64,000 bases of DNA, taken from Paraspadella gotoi. Taxonomy: Eukaryota > Chaetognatha. Made by a program: the position numbers and the translations under genes. This document shows positions 33,797 through 45,020 of the stretch, piece after piece. The stretch is from contig JBJCIZ010000028.1 of assembly GCA_051294375.1 (NCBI GenBank), positions 1,625,479-1,689,478 of the forward strand. Direction: 5' to 3'. The notes under the pieces are model-generated. The model was not told the DNA's origin and did not search any database. It saw only the letters and a program-made list of their open reading frames with translations. Numbering within the stretch: position 1 is the stretch's first letter; every line of letters starts with the position of its first letter.

Positions 33797-34289
33797 CAGT
33801 TTTCCGCTCAAAGTCTCTCATCACTTGAGGATTCGTCGAGCGGCGCGCGGTCTTCTTCGTTTTCAGCTTCACGCGGCGACGCGGCGCCTTATCATTCCCT
33901 TGAGTTCGCCGGCCGTCGTCGTCGATCGCGGACGATCTCTTTGGCGGGGTCGGGATGAGAGAGAGAGAGAGAAGAGAGAGGGCGAGAGAGAGAGATGGAG
34001 AGAGAGGATGAGAGGATGAGAGGGAGAGAGGGAGGAGAGAGGGGAGAGAGAGAGGAGAGAGAGATGGGAGAGGGGAGAGAGAGCAGGGAAGAGAGGAGGA
34101 TGAGAGCGTAAATAGGAGAAGAGAGAGAAGAGGAGAGGAGGGAGAGAGAGAGGGAGAAGTAGAGAGAGGAAGAGAGAGAGGGAGAGAGAGAGAGGAGAGG
34201 AGAGAGAGGAGAGAGAGGAGAGAGGAGAGCGAGAGAGGGAGGAGAGGGAGAGAGAAGAGGGAGAGAGAGAGGGAGAGAGAGGGGAGAAG

Positions 34290-34321
<32 letters not shown>

Positions 34322-37300
34322 GGAGGAGAGAGAGAGAGAGAGAGAGGATGAGAGAGAGAGGAGAGAGAGAGGGAGAGGAGAGAGATGAGGAGAGAGGAGA
34401 AGAGAGAAGAGAGAGAGAGAGAGAGGAGAGATGAGCAGGAGAGAGTGAGAGGAAAAGGGGAAGAGAAGGGAGCGAGAGAAGAGAGGAGAGAGGAGAGAGA
34501 GAGAGAGGAGAGAGAGGAGAGAGGAGAGAGAGAGAGACAGAGAGAGAGGGAGAGACGAGAGTAGAGGAGAGAGAGCAGGAGAGGGACGATGAGAGAGAGA
34601 AGAGAGAGAGAGGAGAGAGAGAGAGCAGAGGGAGAGTAGAGAGAAGAGAGACATAGAGTGAGAGAGAGAGAGTGAGAAATAGTCTCATCACAGGGATTAG
34701 AAACCGAAACCGGACGCTCTCGTAAAATATGGCCGCAAAAGTTAACAATTCCATTTTCCACTATCCTTTTGTTTTCCTCTCCAACAGACGAGACCGATTC
34801 CAAGCGCCATCTCACGACGGGAGAAAAAAGATCTCGTATCAGCGACTCCTTTTCCATCTCCGCCGATGACCACAACCGAAGCCTCCACGCCCACAACCGC
34901 GGGTTCCATTTCGCCCACGGCCTGACCCGCTCCCGCGGCCGAGTCCGACCCGAAGACGACGCCGCCGACGCCGCCGCTCCCTCGCTCGGATACGCGACGG
35001 CGCCGCCCCGGCTCTCCTTTTTCCACGGCGCTGCCGCGGCGGCGCCCCCCGACGCCGCGGAGCCGGGGACGACGGATTTTGCGGCGGCGGGGCAGATGAG
35101 GAGAACGATAGAGATGGAGAGGATGAAAGGAGGAGGAGGAGGAGGAGGAGGCAGGGTTAGTCGACCGCCGAAAGGTTTCACTCTTTTCAAGATGAAAATG
35201 GATCATTTCAAAAAAGTTTTGTGGAAAAAGATTAAGAGGAAGATTAGGAGGAGGAAGAGGAGCGGGAAGGAAGAGGAGGAGAACGAAGAGGTGAAATGAA
35301 TAAAGTTTTATGAATTATTTGAATTAATAAAGGAAATGAATAAAGTTTTATGAATTATTGGTATTATAAAGGAAATGAATAAAGTTTTATGAATTATTTG
35401 AATTAATAAAGGAAATGAATAAAGTTTTATGAATTATTTGTATTAATAAAGGAAATGAATAAAGTTTTATGAATTATTTGAATTAATAAAGGAAATGAAA
35501 ACAGTTTTATGAATTATTTGAATTAATAAAGGAAATGAATAAAGTTTTATGAATTATTTGAATTAATAAAGGAAATGAATAAAGTTTTATGAATTATTTG
35601 AATTAATAAAGGAAATGAATAAAGTTTTATGAATTATTGGAATTAAAAAGGAAATGAATAAAGTTTTATAAATTATTTGTATTAATAAAGGAAATGAAAT
35701 GAATAAAAAAAATTTAAGTATGAATGAATAAGTAAATTAATGAATGAATAACAAACTGAACGAATAACCTTAAATGTATTATCCCATTGCATCCTTTTTT
35801 TTTCTTCACCCCCTTTTCAAAAATTAGGATTTTAGGGATCCAGAATGGATTCCTCCTCTGCACGGATGGAAACCCTCGTGGAGCGAAGAAGGGAAAAAGC
35901 AAAAGCGACAGGAAAAGCGGATAATCAAGGCAAGTTGGTTACTGGCTCAGTTTTTTAATCCGTTGTTTTTTAAAAAAAGTTTTAAAATTGTTATTAAATT
36001 GGTACAACCAATATAAAAATTATCCATTCATTTAATAAATAAGCTATCTTGCCCCTGACTTGGGACAGGCTTTGGTGGTTTAAGGCCTCCATCACTCTTA
36101 CAAGATAATGACATAGCAGGTCCACGCTAGCATTCAATCAATATTCTTTCACAGTCTCGTTTATTCACTCCCATAGTTATTCCATCCGCAGGGCGTTTTG
36201 AAAACGTCCTTTCCTTCTTCCATTCCGTCGGCGCCGCTGCCGACCCCGTCGCCGCCCCTAGCTCCGGCTTCGTCCTCTGCAGTCGTCGCTGCGGATCCAG
36301 CGCCGAAGCCGCTTCTGCTGCTGCAGCCACAGCAGCAGCCGTCGTGTCGTCACATAGCCAATCAGACTTCGAGGTCGTCGACGCCGACTGAGGAAGAAGA
36401 TTTGGAGGCGGAGAAGAAATCGTTGGAGGAAAGATTGAATGAGATGTTGGAGTTTATTAGATCGTTGGAAGTTGAAGAAGAGAAGGAGGATGAGGTGAGG
36501 GAAGGAGAGGGAGAGGGAGGGAGAGAGACAGAGAGAGGGAGAGGGAGAGGGATGGAGAGAGACAGAGAGAGGGAGAGGGAAGGAGAGAGACAGAGAGACT
36601 TGGGTTCATTAAATCCCTGGAAGAGGAGGAGGAGGAGTAAGAAGTGATGGGTGGGAGATAAATGATTAATTCTCTTTTCTTTTATCTCTGTCTCACTCTC
36701 ACTTTTTGCTTGCAAATTAATTTTAGTAAAATATAACTCATAAATGTTTTTTGGATTTGAAAATTAGAACAAAACAACAACGGATTTTAATTATTTAATA
36801 ATATTTGTATTCTTTTTGAAAAGAATCCTTGTCAATTTAAAAATTTTGTATTTATTAAATCATTTTGTTTATTTTCTAATTAATATTTTATTAGTTGATG
36901 TTAATATTAGTAATCTCTTCCTATTTATTTTAGCAAATGTGCAATGTCTTTGAAAAGTCAACGCAGGCGCCACAAGAATCTGATTTTGGTAAATAAACAA
37001 TTAATAATATATTATCATCAATTTTTTATTATTAAGTACATAAGCTAACCCATCATCAATTGATCATTTTTTTGGTATCCAATATCCACAATAAACAGAA
37101 GAGAATCGGGATAAATTCACGTCAGATGTCGTGCTGAAACGATCTATCGCGAGTCAAACCCGCAATCGAAACAACACTGTCCAGATGAGAAGCCACGCCC
37201 ATGTAGAATCGCTTCATCGCGCCACTGCTACAGAATCCTTGAGCTGTGCCCCTCGAAAGGAACCACTCGGAACCCCTGTGGCACCGACAGGGCCTGCAGC

Positions 37301-40300
37301 GCTAGGCCATGCTCAACCTCCAGCGCCTGCAGCGCCAGGCCCTGCTCATCCTCCGGCCCCACAGAGTCGAGTCTCTCCATCAGATTTTCTCAGCGACTCC
37401 GTCTCAACGGAAGCCAAGTGCCGACCGTTTCCGCTCCGCAGAGAATTATCCACATCTTTGTCCGCTTCTCCATCCGCTTCTCAGTCCGCTTCTCAGTCCG
37501 CTTCCGTCGTTCTCTCCAGCGCCATCTGTCAAACGTCCGACATAGAGCGCGGCGGTGGGCTAAGAACGCCGATTCGATCGGCAGCTTCGTCGCCGTCACC
37601 GTTTCCGGTTTCTTCACTTCCGGCGACGTCGGCGGAATCCGCCTCCGAATCCACGCTCGTTTCCGGCGCTCGTCGGCTGAAAGATTGGAGCGAGAGTGGC
37701 GGCGCCGGTGGCGGTCGCGGCGCCGGACCTGGCGTCCATGAAAGCGAAGATCCTATCGGCGTGAGCAATGGTAAAATTAATGTTTTAATTAATAGGGAGA
37801 GAGAGAGAGAGACAGAGAGAGAGAAGGAGAGAGAGAGAGAGACAGAGAGAGAGAAAGAGAGAGAGAGTGAGAACGAGAGAGAGAGAGAGAGAGCGGTACC
37901 TTTTCTGTTAAATTGAAGGGAAAATCAAAATCAAATTTAAAATAATATAATTAGACGCTCATTCCTTCTGATCAGATAATTAGTTAATTAATAAATTAAA
38001 TAATTAATATTAATTTATTTGTGTCAATATCGTTTTCCACTTTGTCTTGCTTCTCACAAAACAATAATCACGATCACAAAATTAATAAATTAATTAATTA
38101 TAAAATAATAATTAATTAATTACTAATTTATCAATAATTAATTAATGCAGCTTGAATTTACATTTAATATAAGAAGAAAAAAGCACAATCTAATAGTAAA
38201 AGAAATTTTGTATTTTCTAAATTTTAACTCATTTTCACTAGAACGATTCCATCAAAACTTGATTTCCTGCTCAATCACACAATTCCCTACCCACATACAA
38301 AACTTCAAGTCAATCGCCTCATCCACTCATCAGTAATAAACGTTCAAATAGTGAAATAGATTTTTTGTTTTTTCCATTTTAACTCATTTCCACTTGGACG
38401 ATGACATCAAAACTTAATTATCTGCGAAATCACACAATTTCCTACAAAATTTCAAGTCATTCCTCCCATCTACTCATGAGTAATTGGTGTTTAAACGACG
38501 TTCGAGGTTTCAAAATTTGTTTATTTATCGAAGTTAAAAACAGACGAGGTTGTAAAAGCATTTCCAAATTGTTTGTAAACAATCCAAATAAACAATCAAA
38601 TTTCGATAAAAAGGTAAATAAATGGTCTTAAAACCGTTTCGACGTCGTAATCTTCGAGGCAACTGAAGAATTTACAAAATTCCAAATCAAACATTATCTA
38701 AAATAACCCAGATTGCCTCGGCCAACCCTTTTTCCTCCTTCTTCAATTATCCGTCGTCGCGACTCCCGATTGCCAATTTGGGAAACTTGAACTAAGATAT
38801 TTTCATTCCTAATCGTTGGACGTTGAGCCGTCTCCACCTACGGCGACGCTCGCCTCCGCCGATACAAATTTATTATAATTCTATATTCTGAGATGATGTA
38901 GATGTTTTACCGACAAATTTGTGGGGGTGGACTGACGGACCTACAAACTGGATTATAGAAAGTTTATAAAAAATTTATAAAAAGTAGACATAATAAGGAA
39001 ACTTTCAATTTTTTTCAAAAAATGTTCTCATAATTATACCCATATAAATTTTTTTGATCGAATGATCCCTAAAGACAAACATTAAAACTGTTACAGGATA
39101 CAGTTTAATTCGAATCTATTATTTTTATTTATATAAAGATAAGTTTCCATTTTTTTTTCTGGCAGAAAACAACTCTTCAATTCGACTCGATGGTCTTACA
39201 GAAGAAAAAAATTTCAACGCCATCGGTGAACATTGGTTTAGGAATAATTTTGTATATTTTGTTATTTTGTTTTATTATACCTTGCATTTTGTTTAATAAT
39301 TTTTTTTAACTTAAAACGTAAATGGGACTGACCGACGAATATATGGACAGAAAGACTGACCGACCTACGGACGCGAGTAAACTCGAATCACCTCCGCTCC
39401 CTCCTCCCAGATTCGGACGACCCGGGAGCTTCCCGCGTTCGATCCCTCATGCTCAAATACGATCGTCCGCCGACGCTGGATCAAGTCCTGCTCCGCCGGG
39501 CCTGGCGCGGCGCCTGGGGTCCCGTCCAGATCTGCGAGACCAGCCTGTGCCGCGGCCTCGACTGCGCCGGGTGCGAGCGCTGCAGCGGCGCCAGGGGCGC
39601 GGCGAGGTTCTGCTCGCGCTGCAGGGGAAAGGGGCAGCTGCCGGCGACTGTGCTGGAGGAATTCAACGTTTGCTTCGCCTGCGGGAAAGAAGAGATTTTG
39701 GAGGTGGGATGGATTTTGGGACGTATTTTCCATGACAGCCCCATTTTAGTTTTAAATTAGGAATTAAATTTTTGGTTTTTTTTTTAAATTTGATATCTGG
39801 GTTAAGGGTTAGGTTTAAAGATTATGGTGAGTGATTTAATAAGGGATTTGGGTAGCGTTTTTGGTTAGGGATCAGGATAGCGATTTAGTGAAGGATTTGG
39901 GTAAAGTTTTTGGTTAGGGATTAGGATAGCGATTTAGTGAAGGATTTGGGTAGAGTTTTTGGTTAGGGATGTGAGGAAATGAGGTTATGAATTAAGAGTG
40001 AAGGATTAAGTATTAAAGTTGAGAATTAAGATTAGGGTGTAGGTTAAGGATAAGGATAAGGATTAAGTATTGGATTAAATATTTTAATCCTGACCTGCTA
40101 TGTCATTATCTTGTAAGAGTGATGGAGGCCTTAAACCACCAAAGCCTGTCCAAAGTCAGGGGCAAGATAGCTTATTTATTAAATGAATGGATAATTTTTA
40201 TATTGGTTGTACCAATTTCATAAAGTTTGAAATTAAAATTAAAATAAAAGTTTTGGGATTTGGAAGAGAAATGAGGCGCTCTCGGAAAATAGTACCTATA

Positions 40301-40371
40301 TATTTATATATTTATTTTTTTATTTAGTTTTTTTTTTCTCTTTCCGGTCAATTTTTTTTCTTTCCTGATCT

Positions 40372-40452
<81 letters not shown>

Positions 40453-40552
40453 CCAGATCGGCGAGGCACTCTGTCTCGATTGTCGTCGCTTCGGCGTCGT
40501 CGTCGATCTCTCTCGTCGAACGTGTGACGCTTGCCGGTGGAAGCGGCATCGA

Positions 40553-40584
<32 letters not shown>

Positions 40585-40656
40585 AAAGAGGAAGACGTCA
40601 GAGGAGACGAAGGTTCCTTGTTGTTGTTGTCATTTGATGATGGCTCGGAGAGAGAG

Positions 40657-40714
<58 letters not shown>

Positions 40715-41593
40715 AGGCGAAAAATAAGGCGAGAGAGATACAGAAAGGGGAGAGAGATAGAGAGATAGAAAGAGAGAGGAAGAAAGAGAGAGAGACGTAA
40801 CAAAAAACAAACAAAAACAAAACAAAAAAAAAAAACAAAAAACAACATAGCAATACTTCTTTCTGTTTTGCGCTCATTTCCCCCACAAAATATAAATAAA
40901 TATATCCGTTGTTCTTTTGTCGATTTTAGTTTTCTCTTCCTCCCGCTAGGATCGACGACGGCGCGTGAAGAATCTTCCTCGAGCGATCGAGAGACCAGGT
41001 GAAGCGTTAATGACAAGAAAGTCGCATCTGATTCTCAAAACCATTATATACGATCTACTTCTCAACGTTATTCCTTTCAGTAACAGTCTATTAACAACTG
41101 CCAATAGCAATACTTCATAATATTTCATAATATTCATGTTGTTATTCTCTTTTTTTAGTTGAGCCGCGAGTACTCTCGGTGCAACTCTTTTAAGTCACTT
41201 TTTAGTCGCTCTGTCTGTCTGTCTGTCCGTCAGTCGGTCTGGTCCACATTCGTTTTGAATGCTCATAAGTCGGGTATGAAAGGGATGACATGACATGACA
41301 TGACATGACATGACATGTCCAAAAATTCCATACAGCATGATTCCTGAAATACAAAATCATTTTGTGTAATACTTGGCAGACTGATAAAGCATGAGTAAAT
41401 GTTTCTTGTTTCTATGTTGTATATTTATATATATACATTCATTGCGATGGTTAAAACAATTATTAAATACTTAATAATTAATATACTTATAAATTAAATA
41501 AATAAATAATAAATAAAATATAATTATTAATTCATTTATTAATAAATCTTCGAATTCCCTTCAGATATCCGACTTTTTTGGCGGCGCAGTTAA
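31340..41593 (+). CDS. Unrecognised large multi-exon gene, disordered protein with C-terminal Cys-rich domain
   Basis: Exons: 31340-31486, 31647-31737, 33112-33553, 33800-33948, 34788-35290, 35828-35929, 36192-36494, 36934-36988, 37099-37770, 39166-39225, 39411-39703, 40457-40612, 40950-40998, 41565-41593. Phase agrees at all junctions except 33948/34788, which strongly supports one gene; the first exon looks internal. In order: Glu/Arg helix (RKFARKIEEAAAEAEAL), Ser/Arg and poly-Glu stretch, Ser-rich block, Gly run, DPEWIPPLHGWKPSW, a Glu/Leu coiled coil (SLEERLNEMLEFIRSLEVE), a Ser repeat (SASPSASQSASQSAS), and then a Cys domain. That domain has ICETSLC, CAGCERC, FCSRC, CFAC, LCLDCR and TCDACRWKRH, then poly-Asp. 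About 14 Cys in CxxC spacing suggest zinc binding. Codons are G/C-ending. The last two exons can also be read in another consistent frame, so the C-terminus is open. No family recognised. Confidence 0.6.
31738..32045. repeat. (GA)n-rich tract
   Basis: Purine-rich intronic DNA with two near-identical 60-bp pieces (AGACAGAGATAGGGAGATGG at about 31841 and 31961). It starts right at the donor of the exon ending 31737. Confidence 0.9.
32045..33105. repeat. 15-16-bp minisatellite
   Basis: About 65 imperfect units of ATCCACCAAGCAATCG fill the intron up to the acceptor at 33111. Several frames stay open (Ser-Ile-His-Gln and similar) because of the repeat. A 25-N gap lies at 32215-32239. Confidence 0.92.
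33566..33666. repeat. (TTTA)n microsatellite
   Basis: About 24 perfect ATTT units, 13 bp after the exon ending at 33553. Confidence 0.98.
33955..34675. repeat. (GA)n-rich intron
   Basis: 0.7 kb of almost pure purine directly after the exon ending 33948. The long minus-strand Ser/Leu ORFs are artefacts. Confidence 0.92.
35291..35700 (+). repeat. 40-bp minisatellite, ~10 units, AATAAA-rich
   Basis: Ten nearly identical 40-bp units with GAATAAAGTTTTATGAATTA and TTGAATTAATAAAGG. Each contains two AATAAA hexamers. The first unit begins at the donor of the exon ending 35290 (GAG then GTGAAATGAATAAAG). Confidence 0.95.
35999..36190 (-). repeat. Dispersed repeat family A, copy 5 (inverted)
   Basis: Starts TTGGTACAACCAATATAAAA and contains GCTATCTTGCCCCTGAC, GGCTTTGGTGGTTTAAGGCC and GTCTCGTTTATTCACTCCC. 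The inverse of copies 2 and 6. It ends only a few bases before the acceptor at 36191, so the repeat supplies part of the 3' end of this intron. Confidence 0.85.
39719..40296. mobile_element. MITE-like element with a nested family A repeat
   Basis: Left end GGACGTATTTTCCATGACAG; right end, read inward, GGTACTATTTTCCGAGAGCG; both continue with a GC-C.CATTT core. The interior has degenerate GGTTAGGGAT repeats (39790-40080) and a family A copy at 40090-40225. It starts 16 bp after the exon ending at 39703. Confidence 0.65.
40090..40225 (+). repeat. Dispersed repeat family A, copy 6
   Basis: CTGCTATGTCATTATCTTG, GGCCTTAAACCACCAAAGCC, GGGGCAAGATAGC, and the end motif GGTTGTACCAAT. Close to copies 2 and 5. 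It lies inside the MITE-like element. Confidence 0.88.
40370..40450. repeat. (CT)n tract merging into a splice acceptor
   Basis: About 80 bp of CT ending in CTCCTCCCAG, the 3' splice site of the exon at 40457. Confidence 0.95.
41280..41322. repeat. (ACATG)n pentanucleotide repeat
   Basis: GACATGACATGACATGACAT-type array preceded by (GTCT)n at 41208-41228. Intronic. Confidence 0.95.
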
Positions 41594-41624
41594 GAACGGG
41601 ATCGAGTCTGGCAAGCGTCGCCCT

Positions 41625-41725
41625 TCAGATGAGCGGGCAATCCATCAAGCTGCTTGGCTCCAAGAGGCCAGGTGAGCGGGCCAAAATCCATCGAGCTGCT
41701 TGGCTCTTAAGAGGCCAAATCGGAA
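41625..41725 (+). repeat. Short tandem duplication
   Basis: Two ~48-bp copies of GAGCGGGC..AATCCATC.AGCTGCTTGGCTC..AGAGGCCA at about 41629 and 41677. The first copy ends with a good donor (CCAG then GTGAGC). Confidence 0.85.
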
Positions 41726-41744
41726 GAGGAGGTTTTCGGATGCC

Positions 41745-41791
<47 letters not shown>

Positions 41792-41799
41792 GCTAATTA

Positions 41800-42690
41800 C
41801 TTCCAACGATGCCGCCAGCCAAGTCTACCGAATGAATTCTCACAAACTGAAAAACAACAAAAATAAAAATGGAATTGTTGTGAACTGAACTTAATATGAC
41901 TGCATTGCGAATCTCTCATTACGATAAAAACTTTTTGCAATCCTTATTATGAATGAATATACCAATTTTCTATTTTTTAATTTTACTATTACGCATTCGG
42001 AAGGATGATATGGCTTCAGAGAGTAAAAATGTAAAGATATGCCATACATTAAAGAAATGTAGTATTATGCCGATTGCAAGGGGGACACGTCTGGACCTGT
42101 TTTATTAATATTAATATTTATTTATTTATTTTTTATTTTTATTAACATTTTATGTCTTGATCAATGAACATAATCTCAACATCTTTTTTTGTATCGATCA
42201 ATGTCCAATTGTCCAATAGTAAATTGTCCATTTCCTGTATGACATCAAAACATAAAAAAAACCCACTGAAATAGACTTAATTTTCGTCTTTTTTGCTATT
42301 TCCTTACATTTTAAAACAAACAAAAAAAACAGCTCCAGTGTTTTTTGTTTTTTTTTCGGGGGGGGGGGACAAACATGAGCTTGAAAAATCGCGTTTTTTT
42401 CCCTGACAAAGAAGAAGAAGCCAGTTGGACTGACTGTCTGACTGTCTCACCTTTGTTCTCTTTTGTTTTAAAGTCGCGTTTCTCGGACAATCGAAACGAC
42501 GACGACGACAACGACGACGACGACGATAACGACGACGATATATTTGGTCAGTCAGTCCCTCCTCCATTGTTATGGGGCGTTTCAAATCTCAATTAAAAAA
42601 AAAATCTTCGATGGTAAAAATTGTTTTTTCTTCACGACTTCACTTCACAACGAAATTACGTGAATCGTCCAAACGAATTAACTTTTGACT
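41800..42690. other. Intergenic, no gene seen
   Basis: AT-rich sequence with a G8 run at 42359 and GAC/AAC trinucleotide repeats at 42497-42540. It probably holds the promoter of the zinc-finger ORF, but no element is identifiable. Confidence 0.5.
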
Positions 42691-42700
42691 TTTGTACAAA

Positions 42701-44050
42701 ATGGTTTTCGTTTACGAAGAAAATCATTTGGTTGCTTCGCGAGATGAATTAAATCATGAATCGGAGCTGAATCAACATTCATCGCCTCACGAAATGACTT
42801 TAAAAAATAAATCATGTTTTGACAAAAATGATGAAAAAGAAAAACCATTTAAATGTGAAATATGCCTAAAAGCTTTTTCACAGGTTAGCGAATTAAAAGT
42901 ACATCTTATCATACATACAAAAGAAAAACCCTATGAATGTGAAATCTGCCTAAAAAGGTTTTCAATCGCAGGCAGTTTAAAAATACATCTTATCACACAT
43001 ACAAAAGAAAAACCATTCAAATGTGAAATCTGCCTAAAATGTTTTTCATATAAAAATGTGCTAAAAAACCATTTAATTATTCATGTCAAAGAAAAACTAT
43101 ACAAATGTGATATTTGTCAGAAAGTTTTTTCATATAAAACTACGCTTAATAAGCATTATAAAGTTCATACCAAAGAAAAACCATTTAAATGTGAAGCATG
43201 TCAGAAAAGCTTTTCACGAGCCGGAAATCTAAAAACACATCAGCGAATTCATACAAAAGAGAAGCCATACCAGTGCGAATTTTGCCAAATGTGTTTTTCA
43301 CAGTCTTGTAATCTTAGGACGCATTATTTGACGCATACTAAAGAAAAGCCACATAAATGTGATATTTGCCAGATGTCGTTTTCACGAAAAGAGCATCTTG
43401 AGAAACATAATCTGACTCATTCAAAAAAAAGACCGCAAAAATGTCAAGTATACAAATGTGATATTTGTCTAAAATGTTTTTCAACATCTTCATACTTAAA
43501 ATTTCATTTTCTAACTCACACAAAAGAAAAACCATTTAAATGTGAAGAATGTCAGAAAAGCTTCTCACAGGCTGTAAATCTAAAAACACATCAGCGAATT
43601 CATACAAGAGAAAAACCATTTAAATGTGAAGTGTGTGAGAAAAGCTTCTCAGTGGGGGGAAGTCTAAAAACACATCAACGAATTCATACAAAAGAGAAAC
43701 CATACGAATGTGAAATTTGTAAAAAATGCTTTTCTCATAAACATACTCTTGATATGCATTTTCTAACTCATTCAAAAGAAAAACCATTTAAATGTGAAGT
43801 ATGCGGGAAAAGCTTCTCAGCTGGGGGAAGTCTAAAAAAACATCAACGAATTCATACAAAAGAGAAACCATATGAATGTGAAATTTGCCAAAAATGCTTT
43901 TCTCATAAACATACTCTTGATATGCATTTTCTAACTCATTCAAAAGAAAAACCATTTAAATGTGAAGTATGCGGGAAAAGCTTCTCAGTTGGGGGAAATC
44001 TAAAAAAACATCAACGAATTCATACAAAAGAGAAACCATACAAATGTTAA
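42701..44050 (+). CDS. C2H2 zinc-finger protein, 14 fingers
   Basis: Single-exon ORF of 449 residues from ATG 42701. The reading frame extends three codons upstream without an ATG. A ~47-residue N-terminus without a known domain precedes 14 complete fingers of the form C-x2-C-x12-H-x3-H with conserved TKEKP linkers. These are Krueppel-type DNA-binding fingers, so a nuclear transcription regulator is likely. Finger pairs 11/12 and 13/14 are almost identical, showing recent internal duplication. Linkers are mostly H(T/S)KEKP rather than HTGEKP. The ORF stops after YKC, the first half of a 15th finger, because the sequence is broken there. The present protein is therefore probably a C-terminally shortened form of a longer protein. 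Confidence 0.88.
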   Translation: MVFVYEENHLVASRDELNHESELNQHSSPHEMTLKNKSCFDKNDEKEKPFKCEICLKAFSQVSELKVHLIIHTKEKPYECEICLKRFSIAGSLKIHLITHTKEKPFKCEICLKCFSYKNVLKNHLIIHVKEKLYKCDICQKVFSYKTTLNKHYKVHTKEKPFKCEACQKSFSRAGNLKTHQRIHTKEKPYQCEFCQMCFSQSCNLRTHYLTHTKEKPHKCDICQMSFSRKEHLEKHNLTHSKKRPQKCQVYKCDICLKCFSTSSYLKFHFLTHTKEKPFKCEECQKSFSQAVNLKTHQRIHTREKPFKCEVCEKSFSVGGSLKTHQRIHTKEKPYECEICKKCFSHKHTLDMHFLTHSKEKPFKCEVCGKSFSAGGSLKKHQRIHTKEKPYECEICQKCFSHKHTLDMHFLTHSKEKPFKCEVCGKSFSVGGNLKKHQRIHTKEKPYKC

Positions 44051-44635
44051 ATCCCTCCAAGTATTTATTTATTTATTTATTTATTTTCTAACTCATACCA
44101 AAGAAAAATCATTTAAATGCGAAGTGTGCGAAAAAAGATTTTCACGAGCAGAAACTTTAAAAACACATCAACGAATTCGTACAATAGAGAACCCCTACCA
44201 GTGCGAATTTTGCCAAATGTGTTTTTCACATTCGAGTAGTCTTAGGAAACATTATATGACGCATACTAAAGAAAAGCCACATAAATGTGATACTTGCCAG
44301 AAGTCGTTTTCACGAAAAGAGCTTCTTAAAATACATAATCTGACTCATTCAAAAAAAAGACCGCATAAATGTGACATTTGTCAAAAATTCGTTTCAACAT
44401 CTACACACTTAAAAGGTCATTTTCTAACCATACAAATGAGAATTTTGTCAAAGGGGAATTTCAGAATCTTGAAAGCTAAAAAGAAGAAGCCATACAAATG
44501 TGAAATATGTTCCAAGTGCCTTTAAACATCTGGAGTCCTTAAACTTCATATGAAAACTCATACTAAGGAAAAACAATACAAATGTGAAATTTGTCAAAGA
44601 TGCTTTTCACAGTCTGTTAATCTCAAACTTCATTA
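44051..44635 (+). pseudogene. Downstream remainder of the zinc-finger array
   Basis: After the stop at 44048 and an (ATTT)n tract (44063-44087), finger code resumes in another frame. At least six more fingers are recognisable to 44635 (FKCEVCEKRFSRAETL, YQCEFCQMCFSHSSSL, HKCDTCQKSFSRKELL and others), with internal stops and one displaced finger near 44430-44520. Their order and wording mirror fingers 5-8 of the intact ORF. The remnant continues after the transposon at 48497 with ACTAAAGATAAAGG (Thr-Lys-Asp-Lys linker). Confidence 0.8.
44063..44087. repeat. (ATTT)n inside a zinc finger
   Basis: Six ATTT units replace the middle of the 15th finger. The break is not a multiple of three and follows the stop codon. 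Confidence 0.9.
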
Positions 44636-45020
44636 TTGAGCACTAGGGCGGATCGCTTAACGAATTAACCTTTGCCTGTCGAAATTTCTGACACTTATTA
44701 ATGCTTAGAAATATATATAAAAAAAATCTTCGATATATTATTAGATTCACTGTATATTTTAATTTTTATAATATTAATAATGATGCAGTCAACAGTAGAA
44801 TTTGAGAATCCGATGCCTGGATCGATTGCGTCTGACCTTCTCTAAGATCGAGCCAATAAGATGCGTCCTTAATTTTTCCTCATCCAATCAGAGACCGAGA
44901 TTTAATGAGATCGACGCTCTCTCTTTCAGCTGTGCGTCGGTCGGTGGTCAAGTAATACGATAAGATTTTCCGTCACAGATTTCTTAACATTTTTGACTTT
45001 ACTAGCTTTATTAAAATACA

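Noticed and set aside
33705-34754. 349- and 432-residue minus-strand Ser/Leu ORFs
   Set aside because: Reverse translation of a (GA)n-rich intron of a plus-strand gene.
35291-35700. CRISPR-like regular repeat
   Set aside because: Units are contiguous 40-bp copies without unique spacers, in a eukaryotic intron.
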